DNA from: Alphaproteobacteria bacterium | GTDB lineage: Bacteria; Pseudomonadota; Alphaproteobacteria; Micropepsales; Micropepsaceae | Reading direction: 5' to 3' | Assembly (NCBI GenBank): GCA_017308475.1 | Contig: JAFKEU010000004.1 | Location: forward strand, 310,001-374,000 | DNA length: 64,000 bases | Shown here: positions 36,475 through 45,723 of the stretch, piece after piece | Layout: every line of letters starts with the position of its first letter | Position numbering within the stretch: position 1 is the first letter of the stretch | Program-made: the position numbers and the translations under genes | The notes under the pieces: model-generated | Seen by the model: only the letters and a program-made list of their open reading frames with translations | The model's database searches: none | Told to the model about the DNA's origin: nothing

Positions 36475-37205
36475 GACGCACCCACTCCTGTCTCTGCCAG
36501 CTGGACCAGCCATTGGCGCACCAGGCGGGGTGAAGCGAAAACATGATCAGCGCCGGGAAAACGACGGCCAACCGAGAATCCGTGCCCGCCCAGACGCGGC
36601 AGGACCCGGAAGACATCGAGATCGGTGGTATCGTCACCGCCGAACAAGATGGTGCGCCCGGCAAACGGCTTCTGACGCGCCAGGCGCGCGACTGCCGAGC
36701 CCTTGTCGACGCCGAAAGGCCGGGCATCAATCACCGCCTTGCCGTACTGAATATGAACCTTCTCGTCTTCAAACAGCGATGCATTCTCCTCCATCGCAGC
36801 AGTCAGCATCGGCTTCGCCTCGGGCGCCAGGCGGTAATGCAGGGCAAGGCCCACGCCCTTGTCTTCCAGCAACAGGCCGGGCGTGCTGCGCGAAAGGCGG
36901 ACGAAGATGTCCCGCACGGATTCGGGCACCGGCGGGGCGCGAAGGACGCGGCCGCCGGCACTGCGGATTTCGCCACCATGGGCGCCGATCGCGGCAGGAC
37001 GCAGCGGCGCAAACAGCTTGTCGATGCTGACCAGCGAGCGGCCGCTGACGAAGGCCAGCGCGCCCGACAGGTCGCGCGCCAGCCGGTCCAGCGCACGCAG
37101 AAGATCGACGGGCACGATCACCCGTTCGGGGCTGCGCGCCATGTCGAGCAAGGTCCCGTCGATGTCGAGCAGAAGAGCAGTGTCGCGGCTGACCGGGGGC
37201 ATCAT
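36471..37205 (-). CDS. otsB: Trehalose-6-phosphate phosphatase
   Basis: The 244-residue HAD-type phosphatase begins with the DIDGT nucleophile motif at residues 14-18. It has AFVSGRS as motif II, and GGDDTTDLDVFRVL as the metal-binding motif near the C-terminus. OtsB dephosphorylates trehalose-6-phosphate to trehalose. The order otsB-GH15-otsA is unusual: the hydrolase is inserted between the two biosynthesis genes. The ATGA overlap with GH15 supports coupling. The 162-base gap upstream separates it from the glucokinase gene. Confidence 0.9.
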   Translation of the reverse strand: MMPPVSRDTALLLDIDGTLLDMARSPERVIVPVDLLRALDRLARDLSGALAFVSGRSLVSIDKLFAPLRPAAIGAHGGEIRSAGGRVLRAPPVPESVRDIFVRLSRSTPGLLLEDKGVGLALHYRLAPEAKPMLTAAMEENASLFEDEKVHIQYGKAVIDARPFGVDKGSAVARLARQKPFAGRTILFGGDDTTDLDVFRVLPRLGGHGFSVGRRFPGADHVFASPRLVRQWLVQLAETGVGAS

Positions 37206-37367
37206 CCTGAAATCCCGTTGGCCGAAATCCTGATATTCCGGGCATCCAAACGCATCAACTCGGAAAAACGCGGCCGGGCATCAATGAGTAATGAAAGCAA
37301 TTATCCAAATATCCCAGCACATGCGCAAGCAATTAGGACGCAAACGTGCAAACACACCGCGGGTTCC
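37206..37367. promoter_or_regulatory. Spacer before otsB, likely promoter
   Basis: This 162-base gap between the glucokinase gene and otsB is notably AT-richer than the neighbouring genes. It holds two copies of CAATTA about 30 bases apart, but no clear sigma-70 pair on the minus strand. It probably carries a separate promoter for otsB-GH15-otsA. Confidence 0.35.
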
Positions 37368-38096
37368 CTAGATTCCGCGCTTTTTCCGCGCATTTTTGGG
37401 CACCCACGCAAACGCGCCGCCCGACATGCCCAAATCGTTGTCGATAATGGTCACATTGCGCGGCAGGGAAAAATCTATCCGCGTGGAGTTGCCGCCGCCA
37501 AGATAGAGATGATCATAGGCAAACACCGTCTCGAGCACGCCGATCAGTTTCCTCACCCGCTTGTTCCAGCGCTTGTTGCCGATCTTGTCGCGCGTCCGGT
37601 CACCGACATAGCAGTCGAAATCATCCTTCTTGCGGATGGTAAGGTGCGCAAGGTCCATGTGCGGCATGAGCTCGCCATCGCGAAACCAGGCGGTACCCAA
37701 GCCGGTGCCCAGCGTGCAGACCAGTTCCAGCCCGTCACCCTGCATTGCCGCAAGGCCTTGCACGTCGGCATCGTTGAGCAGCTTGACCGGCTTGCCGAGA
37801 CGTTTCTGCATGGCGCGTTCCAGGGCAAAGCCATGCCACTGCCCGGTGCCCAGATGCGGCGCGCTGATCACATGACCGCGCTTGACGACGCCGGGAAAGC
37901 CGATAGTGACATGATCGAAGGCGCCCAGCGGCTTCACCAGGTCGGCCAGCAGCGGCACCATGCGCCGCGGCGCACAATTGGACGGCGTCTTGATGCGCAC
38001 CCGGTCGACCAGGAAGCGGCCATCCGGCCCGACGATGGCAGCCTTCAGGCCGGTACCGCCAATGTCGATGGCAAGGATGCGCCTAGCGGCCGCCAT
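37368..38096 (-). CDS. ppgK: ROK-family polyphosphate glucokinase
   Basis: The 242-residue kinase has the phosphate-binding DIGGTGLKAAIV at residues 11-22. It also shows PPGK-type motifs: GFPGVVKRGHVISAPHL, NDADVQG, TLGTGLGTAWF and NKRWNKRVRKLIGVLE. PPGK phosphorylates glucose using polyphosphate (often also ATP) in the cytoplasm. It overlaps the second GH15 gene by 14 bases. Glucose released by GH15 would be phosphorylated here and fed to Zwf, encoded in the same unit. Polyphosphate use is inferred from family similarity. Confidence 0.82.
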   Translation of the reverse strand: MAAARRILAIDIGGTGLKAAIVGPDGRFLVDRVRIKTPSNCAPRRMVPLLADLVKPLGAFDHVTIGFPGVVKRGHVISAPHLGTGQWHGFALERAMQKRLGKPVKLLNDADVQGLAAMQGDGLELVCTLGTGLGTAWFRDGELMPHMDLAHLTIRKKDDFDCYVGDRTRDKIGNKRWNKRVRKLIGVLETVFAYDHLYLGGGNSTRIDFSLPRNVTIIDNDLGMSGGAFAWVPKNARKKRGI

Positions 38097-39945
38097 GGGA
38101 CTTCCTTTCTGCTGTCTTCTTCTTCCCGGACTTATCCTGGAGCTTTCGCGCGGTTCGGCGACCCGCTTTCTTGCGTTGGCCCCGCCGTTCCTGTCCGTCG
38201 ATCATCAGGTTCAGCGCCGTGTTGATCAAGGCGACATGCGAGAAGGCCTGGGGAAAATTGCCCAGCATGCGCTTGGCCACCGGATCATATTCTTCGGCGT
38301 AAAGCCCCACATCGTTGGCCAGGCGGGTCAGGCGGTTGAACAATCTCAGCGCATCCTTGCGCCTGCGCATCAGGATGTAATTGTCGACCAGCCAGAAGCT
38401 GCAGGCCAGGAATGCGCCCTCGCCCGGCGGCAGGCCGTCGACGCCCGTTCCGGTCTCGTAGCGGCGTACCAGACCCTTGCGGACCAGTCGTTTTTCGATC
38501 TCGCGCACCGTTGCCGTGATGCGCCGGTCGGCGGGCGGCAGAAAGCCCACCAGGGGCAGCAGCAGCAGGGCGGCATCCAGCTCCTCGCTGCCGTAATGCT
38601 GCACGAAATTGTGCCGCTTGGGGTCGACGCCTTTCTTGCAGATATCGCGGTGGATGCGCCGCGCCACGCTGCGCCAGTGCGCCCGCTCCTGCGCCGTCGT
38701 CCCCGGCGCGCGCGAGGCGCGGTCGAACGCCACCCAGATCATCACCTTGGAATGCACGAAGTGTTGCGGCTGGCCGCGTATCTCCCAGATGCCCTCATCC
38801 GGCAGGATCCAGTTCTTTTCCAGATGCCGCAAAATCAATCCGCGCAATTCACGGCGGCGCGGCGCCGGCGGAAGGCCGCCCTTGGCGGCCTGTGCCACCA
38901 CGTCGGCCAGCTCGCCATAGATGTCGAACTGCAGCTGGGTGGCGGCCGCGTTGCCGACACGCACCGGACGCGAGCCTTCATAGCCGATGAGGTGCGCAAG
39001 CTCCACCTCGTCCAATCGCCGGTCCCCCAGCACACCGTACATGGTCTGAAGCTGTTCGGGCGCGCCGGCAATCACCCGCAGCAACCATGTCTGCCAGACA
39101 TTCGCCTCTTCGGTGAAGCCGGCGTTGAGGAAGGCCAGGAGGGTGAATGTGGCATCGCGCAGCCAGCAATAGCGATAGTCCCAGTTGCGCGTGCCGCCGA
39201 TCTGCTCAGGCAGCGAACAGGTAGCCGCCGCCACGATGCCCCCGGATGGGGCATAAGAGAGCCCCTTCAGGGCCAGCAGAGAGGGCATGATCGTGCGCCG
39301 CCATTTCCCGCCGACACGGCACTGCGCGGCCCAATTGCGCCAGAAGATCGCCGTTTCATCCTGGGCGATGAAGGCGTCGATCGATAGGGGAATGGGCTTG
39401 AACGACTCGCTGTAAGTCAGGACAAAAGACACTGCCTCGTCCTTGCGCACCCGGAATTCGCCCACCGAGTGCATGTTTTCGCCGCGCAGCGGCACGGGCG
39501 TGCGGATGGTCAGCAGGTTGGGACCGGAAACCGCGGTCCAGGTGCGCCGGTCATTGCGCGTCACCCATGGGATCGACAAGCCGTAATCGAAACGGATGGC
39601 GATTTCGGTGCGCATGTCGACACGCCCTTCGAGCCCTTCGACGATGCGCACGATGGAGCTGTCCAGCGTCTTCGGCGGCATGAAATCGGTGACCCTGGCC
39701 TTTCCGGTCGCGGTGGTGATGATGGTTTCCAGCATCAGGCTTTCGCCGACATAGGCGCGGGTGGATCGACTCTTGCCAACCGCCTCGATCAGCCAGCGAC
39801 CATTGTCATGGGTGCCCAGAAGGGCGGCAAAACAGGCTGAAGAATCGAAGCGCGGCACGCAAAGCCAGTCGATGGACCCGTCGCGCCCGACGATCGCCGC
39901 GGTGCGGCAATCCCCGATCATGGCGTAATCCTCGATCCGCGCCAT
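38083..39945 (-). CDS. GH15 family glycoside hydrolase, second paralogue
   Basis: The 620-residue GH15 enzyme resembles the one at 34687: N-terminal IGDCRTAAIVGRDGSIDWLCVPRFDS, RNWDYRYCWLRDATF, the acid-region WEIRGQPQHFVHSKVMIW, and the second-site LYAEEYDPVAKRMLGNFPQAFSH. A basic Lys/Arg-rich tail (from about residue 590) is extra. Its ATG overlaps the pgl stop as TGATG at 39943-39947. Context (pgl upstream, ppgK downstream) points to a glucose-releasing role. Trehalase or glucoamylase activity is equally possible. Confidence 0.85.
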   Translation of the reverse strand: MARIEDYAMIGDCRTAAIVGRDGSIDWLCVPRFDSSACFAALLGTHDNGRWLIEAVGKSRSTRAYVGESLMLETIITTATGKARVTDFMPPKTLDSSIVRIVEGLEGRVDMRTEIAIRFDYGLSIPWVTRNDRRTWTAVSGPNLLTIRTPVPLRGENMHSVGEFRVRKDEAVSFVLTYSESFKPIPLSIDAFIAQDETAIFWRNWAAQCRVGGKWRRTIMPSLLALKGLSYAPSGGIVAAATCSLPEQIGGTRNWDYRYCWLRDATFTLLAFLNAGFTEEANVWQTWLLRVIAGAPEQLQTMYGVLGDRRLDEVELAHLIGYEGSRPVRVGNAAATQLQFDIYGELADVVAQAAKGGLPPAPRRRELRGLILRHLEKNWILPDEGIWEIRGQPQHFVHSKVMIWVAFDRASRAPGTTAQERAHWRSVARRIHRDICKKGVDPKRHNFVQHYGSEELDAALLLLPLVGFLPPADRRITATVREIEKRLVRKGLVRRYETGTGVDGLPPGEGAFLACSFWLVDNYILMRRRKDALRLFNRLTRLANDVGLYAEEYDPVAKRMLGNFPQAFSHVALINTALNLMIDGQERRGQRKKAGRRTARKLQDKSGKKKTAERKSHGGR

Positions 39946-40664
39946 CAGAAGCCGTAACCCTCATCGTCCTGTCCGGCCGCTGCCGCGTCCGCCAGCCAGA
40001 TCACCGCACCCCGGGGTTTCAGGGCCCCGGCCGGCAGCGCCCCGCCTCGCGCCTGGGCCAGCGCATCGCGCTTGGAGGCGCCCGCCACCAGGAACAGGAT
40101 CAGGGCGCTGGATTCCAGCGCCGGATAGGTCAACGTAATGCGCTGCGTGTCGCGCCCCTGGGGCACCACCGCCACCCAGCGGCCGCGTTCCTGCAGCACC
40201 GGCTGGTCGGGCAGGAGCGAGGCGGTATGGCCGTCATCGCCAAGCCCCAGCAGCGTGACGTGGAACAGCGGCACGTCCCGTTCCAGCCCGGAAGAGCCAT
40301 ATTGCTGGCGCAAAATCTCCTCATAGCGGTCGGCGGCGCTTTGCGGGGTGCCATCGGTGGGAATGGGAAAAAGCTTGCACGGGCTGATGTGATCCAGCAG
40401 CGCCTCGCGCGCCATGCGGTAGTTGGACCTGGGATCATCGGGCGGCACGAAGCGCTCGTCACCGAAGAATATCTCGGCGCGGTCCCAGTCCAGCTTGCGC
40501 TGCGCCAAGAGTTCATAGGCATGCCGGGGCGTTGAGCCGCCCGCCAGCACCAAACGGAACGTCGAAGACGCCGCCGCCATGCGCTCGGCGATGATGTCGG
40601 CCGCGCGGGCCGCCAGCGCGTCGGCATCCGCAACAATTTCAAGTTTGCCTGCGATATCGGCCAT
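39945..40664 (-). CDS. pgl: 6-phosphogluconolactonase
   Basis: The 239-residue enzyme has the LVLAGGSTPRHAYELLA N-terminal motif, the FFGDERFVPPDDPRSNYRMA core and the LLGLGDDGHTASLLP active-site motif of DevB/Pgl. It hydrolyses 6-phosphoglucono-lactone to 6-phosphogluconate, the second step of the oxidative pentose phosphate or Entner-Doudoroff route. It lies 9 bases after zwf and overlaps the next gene's start by one base, in one unit. Confidence 0.92.
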   Translation of the reverse strand: MADIAGKLEIVADADALAARAADIIAERMAAASSTFRLVLAGGSTPRHAYELLAQRKLDWDRAEIFFGDERFVPPDDPRSNYRMAREALLDHISPCKLFPIPTDGTPQSAADRYEEILRQQYGSSGLERDVPLFHVTLLGLGDDGHTASLLPDQPVLQERGRWVAVVPQGRDTQRITLTYPALESSALILFLVAGASKRDALAQARGGALPAGALKPRGAVIWLADAAAAGQDDEGYGF

Positions 40665-40673
40665 GACCTTGTC

Positions 40674-42194
40674 CTAACGAATGGTGCGCCAGCTGCGGCC
40701 GTCGCGCGCCAGAAGATCGTTGGCGGCGGCGGGCCCTTCGCTGCCGGCGGCATAGTTCGGGAAGTGGCGCGGGCTGGACCCGTCCCAGCCCTTCAGGATC
40801 GGATCGACCACGCCCCAGGCGGCTTCCACCTGGTCGGCGCGCTGGAACAGCGTCGCATCGCCGATCAGGCAGTCATAGATCAGCGTCTCATAACCTACCG
40901 AAGGCGCCTGTCTGAAATAATCCTTGTACTTGAAATCCATCGCCACGCTTTCCAGCGCCATGGCCGGGCCCGGCCGCTTGGCGTTGAAGCGCATGCGGAT
41001 TCCCTCGTCCGGCTGGATGCGCGCAATCAGCCAGTCCGCATCCAGCTCGCCCATCGGCGTGTCGCGGAACAGGGCGTGCGGGGCGCGCTTGAAGCGGATG
41101 GCAATCTCGGTCGAACGGGATTTCAGCCGCTTGCCGGTGCGCAAATAGAAGGGCACGCCCGCCCAGCGCCAGTTGTCGATCATAAGGCGCATGGCGACAT
41201 AGGTTTCGACGGTGGTATCGGGCGAAATATTGGCTTCGGCGCGATAGGCAGGCACTTTTTCTTCCGCCACCACGCCGGCGTCATACTGGCCGCGCACCAC
41301 ATCGGCCAGGGTCAGCGGGTGCACGGCCTTGAAGATCTCAGCCTTCTTGGCGCGGATATCTTCGGCATCGAAGGAAACCGGCGGCTCCATCGCCGTCATC
41401 GCCACCAGCTGGAAGAGATGGTTGGGCACCATGTCGCGCAGCGCGCCTGTGGCTTCGTAGAATTTGCCGCGCGTGCCGACCCCGATGCTTTCGGCCACGG
41501 TGATCTGCACATGATCGATGCGGTCGCGATTCCAGATCGGCTCGAACAGCCCGTTGGCGAATCGCAGCGCCAGGATGTTCTGCACCGTTTCCTTGCCCAG
41601 GAAATGGTCGATCCGGTAGATCTGGTCCTCGCGCAGATATTTCAGCAGGCAGGAATTCAGCGCCCTGGCCGATTCCAGGTCCTGGCCGAAGGGCTTTTCC
41701 ACGATCAGGCGGCGGAAGCCCTTGCATTCCTTGCTGTCGACCAGCCCCGTCTCGCCCAGCTTCTGGGCGATGATTGGGAAAAAGCGGTCGGCGGTCGCCA
41801 TGTAGAACAGCACATTGCCGCCCAGATCCTTGGCCTTGTCACATTCGGCCAGCCGCTTCTTCAGCGCGGCATAGGCGGCATCGTCGGTGAAGTCGCCCTT
41901 CAGGAAGCTCATGGCGTCTGCGATGGGCGACCAGTAGCGGTCGTCGATCTTCTTCAGCGCACCCTCGCCGCTCTTTCCCAGCTGCTCTTCCAGGAATTCC
42001 TTGATTTTCTCTCGCCAGTCCTCGGTGGTGCGATCGTTGTGATCCACCCCGATCAGGGCAAATCGCGGCGGCAGAAGGCCGGTGCGCGCAAGATTGTAGA
42101 GCGCCGGCACGATCAGGCGCCGCGTCAGGTCGCCATTGGCGCCGAAGATGACGATGGCGCAGGCCGGCGGTGGGGACTTGTGCGAGGAACTCAC
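40674..42194 (-). CDS. zwf: Glucose-6-phosphate 1-dehydrogenase
   Basis: The 506-residue enzyme has the nucleotide motif GANGDLTRR at 18-26, EKPFG at about 166-170 and the catalytic RIDHFLGKE at 194-202. It oxidises glucose-6-phosphate to the lactone, making NAD(P)H. The N-terminal loop does not define coenzyme preference. Its start overlaps the gnd stop as ATGA at 42191-42194. It is the second gene of the gnd-zwf-pgl-GH15-ppgK unit. Confidence 0.93.
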   Translation of the reverse strand: MSSSHKSPPPACAIVIFGANGDLTRRLIVPALYNLARTGLLPPRFALIGVDHNDRTTEDWREKIKEFLEEQLGKSGEGALKKIDDRYWSPIADAMSFLKGDFTDDAAYAALKKRLAECDKAKDLGGNVLFYMATADRFFPIIAQKLGETGLVDSKECKGFRRLIVEKPFGQDLESARALNSCLLKYLREDQIYRIDHFLGKETVQNILALRFANGLFEPIWNRDRIDHVQITVAESIGVGTRGKFYEATGALRDMVPNHLFQLVAMTAMEPPVSFDAEDIRAKKAEIFKAVHPLTLADVVRGQYDAGVVAEEKVPAYRAEANISPDTTVETYVAMRLMIDNWRWAGVPFYLRTGKRLKSRSTEIAIRFKRAPHALFRDTPMGELDADWLIARIQPDEGIRMRFNAKRPGPAMALESVAMDFKYKDYFRQAPSVGYETLIYDCLIGDATLFQRADQVEAAWGVVDPILKGWDGSSPRHFPNYAAGSEGPAAANDLLARDGRSWRTIR

Positions 42195-43171
42195 TTCTTG
42201 GCGCCCTGGGATTCGACATGGCCGCCGAATTCCTTGCGCATCGCCGACAGCAGCTTTTCGCCGAAACTGTTGCCGATGCGCGAGCGGAAGCGGGCAAAGA
42301 GAGCCGCGGTGATGACCGGGGCCGCCACGGCTTCGTCGACCGCGGCATTCACCGTCCAGCGGCCCTCGCCGGAATCGTCCACCTTGCCGCTGAATTCTTC
42401 CAGTTTCGGCGACTTGGCCAGGGCGATGGCGGTCAGGTCCAGCAGCCAGGAGGCCACCACGCTGCCGCGCCGCCAGACCTCGGCGACATCGGCCAGGTTT
42501 ATGTCAAAGCGCTCCTCTTCCGGCAGCCTGTCGCTGGCGCGACCCTGAATGATGTCGAAGCCTTCAGCATAGGCCTGCATCAGGCCATATTCGATGCCGT
42601 TATGCACCATCTTGACGAAATGGCCGGCTCCGGGTGGCCCGGCATGCATATAGCCTTCGATGACGCGCGGATCGGCGCTCTCGCGGTTTGGCGTCTTGCC
42701 GATATCGCCCGCACCGGGCGCCAGCGCCTTGAAGATGGGATCGAGGTGGTCGACCACCGGCTTGTCACCACCGATCATCATGCAGTAGCCGCGTTCCAGC
42801 CCCCACACTCCGCCGGATGTGCCGACATCGACATAGGCGATGCCCTTCTCCTTCAGGGCCGCGGCCCGGCGGATATCATCCTTGAAGAAGGTGTTGCCGC
42901 CGTCGATGACGATGTCGCCCCTGGACAGCAGCCCGCCCAGTTTGGCGATGGTTTCTTCCGTGATCCTGCCTGCCGGCAGCATCACCCAGACCGCACGGGG
43001 AGCCGGGAGCCTGGCCACGACATCCTCCAGCGAGGCGGCGCCAATGGCTCCTTCCAGCGCCGCCACTGCCTGGGGCGAGGCGTCGAACCCGATCACCTGG
43101 TGGCCGGCGCGCATCAACCTGCGTCCAATATTGGCGCCCATCCGCCCAAGTCCGACAATGCCGATCTGCAT
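42191..43171 (-). CDS. gnd: 6-phosphogluconate dehydrogenase, short (decarboxylating, probably NAD+) type
   Basis: The 326-residue protein has GLGRMG at residues 7-12 and the [19 protein letters not shown] substrate motif, with [16 protein letters not shown] containing the catalytic Lys. The length matches the short GndA/YqeC group, usually NAD-dependent, rather than the about 470-residue Gnd. It converts 6-phosphogluconate to ribulose-5-phosphate and CO2. ATG 43171 follows AGGGG by about 6 bases; the longer frame upstream is rejected. It is the first gene of the block. Confidence 0.9.
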   Translation of the reverse strand: MQIGIVGLGRMGANIGRRLMRAGHQVIGFDASPQAVAALEGAIGAASLEDVVARLPAPRAVWVMLPAGRITEETIAKLGGLLSRGDIVIDGGNTFFKDDIRRAAALKEKGIAYVDVGTSGGVWGLERGYCMMIGGDKPVVDHLDPIFKALAPGAGDIGKTPNRESADPRVIEGYMHAGPPGAGHFVKMVHNGIEYGLMQAYAEGFDIIQGRASDRLPEEERFDINLADVAEVWRRGSVVASWLLDLTAIALAKSPKLEEFSGKVDDSGEGRWTVNAAVDEAVAAPVITAALFARFRSRIGNSFGEKLLSAMRKEFGGHVESQGAKK

Positions 43172-43428
43172 GCAAATCCCCTTTTTTAGTCCGCCCGTTG
43201 AGCACGGCGGGCCGCGCTGCGGCACCAAAGCCAAGTTAGCCTTCAAATCCACGCGCCTGAATGAAATTTTGGTGGGAGGCCCTGCCCCCCGCAGGTGCCC
43301 ACTCTGAACGCCGGGGCCGGTGGTACGGTTTCCGCAATATCCGCGGAAAAGCACGCAAAAACAGGCGGAAAGGATTGATTTTACCCCTTGGAGCCTGTCA
43401 ATAGCAGGCGCGTCAACGGGCGTAGGGC
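43172..43428. promoter_or_regulatory. Divergent region between gnd and maeB, with an inverted repeat
   Basis: The 257-base region contains TTTCCGC-AATATCC-GCGGAAA (43329-43349), a 7-bp inverted repeat with a 7-base spacer, then a further GGCGGAAAG half-site at 43364-43372. An A-rich block surrounds the latter. It must hold both promoters for the sugar block and maeB. No regulator can be named. Confidence 0.45.
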
Positions 43429-45699
43429 ATGGACGAGAATTTCCGCAAAAGCGCGCTGGCCTATCACCGGCTTCCACGGCCTGGCAAATTGTCGGTGGAA
43501 GCAACCAAACGGATGGCGAATCAGCGCGATCTGGCGCTTGCCTATTCGCCAGGGGTGGCCGCGGCCTGCGAGGAGATCGCCAAGGACCCGGCGGCAGCGC
43601 GCGAATATACCGCCCGCGGCAACCTTGTGGCGGTGATCACCAACGGCACGGCCGTCCTGGGCCTGGGCAATATCGGACCCCTGGCCTCCAAGCCGGTGAT
43701 GGAGGGCAAGGCCGTCCTGTTCAAGAAGTTCGCCGGCATAGACGTGTTCGACCTGGAAGTGGCCGAGACCGACATCGACCGTTTCGTGGAAGTGGTGGCG
43801 GCGCTGGAGCCCACCTTCGGCGGCATCAACCTGGAAGACATCAAGGCGCCGGAGTGCTTCGTGATCGAGAAGCGCCTGCGCGAGCGGATGAACATCCCCG
43901 TCTTCCATGACGACCAGCACGGCACTGCCATCGTCTGCGCCGCCGCGATCCGCAACGGCCTTCTGCTGCAGGGCAAAAAGCTGGAAGAGATCAAGCTGGT
44001 GACGTCCGGCGCCGGTGCCGCTGCATTGGCCTGTGTCGATCTGCTGGTAGCGATGGGCCTTCCCGCCGACAATGTCACGCTGACTGACATCAAGGGTGTG
44101 GTCTATCAAGGCCGCGGCGACGATATGGCGCCCAACATGGCGCGCTATGCCCGCAAGACCGACGCGCGCATCCTGCCCGACGTGCTGGTCGGCGCCGACG
44201 TGTTTCTGGGCCTTTCCGCCCCCAATGTGCTGAAGTCCGCATGGCTGGACCAGATGGCGGGCAAGCCGCTGATCCTGGCGCTGGCCAATCCCGATCCCGA
44301 GATCATGCCGGAAGACGCCATCGCTGCCCGCCCCGACGCGATCATCGCCACCGGGCGCAGCGATTATCCCAACCAGGTCAACAATGTCCTGTGCTTTCCC
44401 TTTGTCTTTCGCGGCGCTCTGGATGTGGATGCCACCACCATCAACGAGCCGATGAAAGTGGCGGCGGTTGAGGCGATCGCCGCGCTGGCCCGGGCCGAAG
44501 CGTCGGATGTTGTGGCGCTGGCCTATGGCGGCGCTGCGATGGGCTTCGGTCCCGACTATATCATTCCCAAGCCCTTCGATCCGCGCCTGATCCTCTCCAT
44601 CGCTCCGGCGGTGGCACGGGCGGCGATGGAGTCCGGGGTGGCGCGCCGGCCGATCACCGACTTCGACGCCTATGAGACCGAACTTGAAAAGTTCGTCTAC
44701 CGCTCCGGCCAGCTCATGCGGCCGGTCTTCGAGGTCGCGCGCCAGTCGCCCCGCCGCATCGCCTATGCCGAGGGCGAGGATGAGCGGGTGCTGCGTGCGG
44801 TGCAGACCGTGCTGGATGAAGGCCTGGCCCATCCGGTGCTGGTCGGCCGCGGTGCGGTTATCCGCGAAAAGGCCAGGTCGCTGGGTCTGAGGCTGGATTT
44901 CCAGAGCCAGGTCCGCATTGTCGACCCCGAAAGCGATCCGCTGATCCCGGCGCTGGCCGAACGCTATCAGCGGCGGGTGGAGCGCAAGGGCGTGCCGCCG
45001 GACGCGGCGGCGCGCTGGATCAGAAGCCGGCACGGCATCGCCGCCGCCATGCTGCTGGAACATGGCGAAGTGGATGCGGCGCTGTGCGGGGGCCTTGGCG
45101 ACTGGAGCCGCCAGTTTGCCAACATTCTGCCGCTTCTGCCGCGGCAGGACGGCATCGGCCGCATCTATTCGCTGGCCAGCCTGATCCTGCCCAACGGGGC
45201 ACTGTTCTTCTGCGACACCCATGTCAACGTCGATCCCACCGCCGAGCAGATTGCGGAGATGACATTGCTGGCGGCCAGGGCGGTGCGCCGTTTCGGCCTG
45301 GCGCCCAAGGCCGCGCTTCTGTCCCATTCCAGCTTTGGAACCGCCGATTCCCAGTCCGCGCGCAAGATGCGGAAGGCGATGGCACTGCTGCGTGCCGCCC
45401 ATCCCGATTTCGAGATCGACGGCGAAATGCATGCCGACGCGGCGCTGAGCGAATCCCTGCGCGCGCGGCTGGTATCGAACAGCCCGCTGAACGGATCGGC
45501 GAACCTTTTGGTGATGCCGACGCTGGATGCCGCCAACATCGCGCTAACACTGCTGTCGGCAGCGACGGAAGGCCTGCTGGTTGGCCCACTGCTGCTGGGC
45601 GTGTCCAAGCCGGTGCATGTGATGGTACCGTCGGTGACGGCGCGCGGCATCGTGAACATGACGGCCCTGGCCGTCGCCCAGGCCGCCGCGCCGCAATAA
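43429..45699 (+). CDS. maeB: NADP-dependent malic enzyme MaeB with C-terminal phosphotransacetylase-like domain
   Basis: The 756-residue protein joins a malic enzyme (residues about 1-410: [59 protein letters not shown](P) motif [10 protein letters not shown]) to a phosphate acetyltransferase-like domain (about 420-756). The length and order match alphaproteobacterial MaeB. It decarboxylates malate to pyruvate with NADP+; the C-terminal domain in known members is regulatory and binds acetyl-CoA. A 24-base gap leads to the OGT gene. There is no strong Shine-Dalgarno. Confidence 0.93.
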   Translation: MDENFRKSALAYHRLPRPGKLSVEATKRMANQRDLALAYSPGVAAACEEIAKDPAAAREYTARGNLVAVITNGTAVLGLGNIGPLASKPVMEGKAVLFKKFAGIDVFDLEVAETDIDRFVEVVAALEPTFGGINLEDIKAPECFVIEKRLRERMNIPVFHDDQHGTAIVCAAAIRNGLLLQGKKLEEIKLVTSGAGAAALACVDLLVAMGLPADNVTLTDIKGVVYQGRGDDMAPNMARYARKTDARILPDVLVGADVFLGLSAPNVLKSAWLDQMAGKPLILALANPDPEIMPEDAIAARPDAIIATGRSDYPNQVNNVLCFPFVFRGALDVDATTINEPMKVAAVEAIAALARAEASDVVALAYGGAAMGFGPDYIIPKPFDPRLILSIAPAVARAAMESGVARRPITDFDAYETELEKFVYRSGQLMRPVFEVARQSPRRIAYAEGEDERVLRAVQTVLDEGLAHPVLVGRGAVIREKARSLGLRLDFQSQVRIVDPESDPLIPALAERYQRRVERKGVPPDAAARWIRSRHGIAAAMLLEHGEVDAALCGGLGDWSRQFANILPLLPRQDGIGRIYSLASLILPNGALFFCDTHVNVDPTAEQIAEMTLLAARAVRRFGLAPKAALLSHSSFGTADSQSARKMRKAMALLRAAHPDFEIDGEMHADAALSESLRARLVSNSPLNGSANLLVMPTLDAANIALTLLSAATEGLLVGPLLLGVSKPVHVMVPSVTARGIVNMTALAVAQAAAPQ

Positions 45700-45723
45700 G
45701 AAGATCAAGGGGTAGGAACGCGC

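Noticed and set aside
42886..43171. Frame of gnd extended upstream to 43504
   Set aside because: The extension has no Rossmann start; ATG 43171 has an AGGGG ribosome site and the GLGRMG motif begins there.
43381..45432. A 683-codon open frame on the minus strand
   Set aside because: Antisense to maeB; no domain recognisable.
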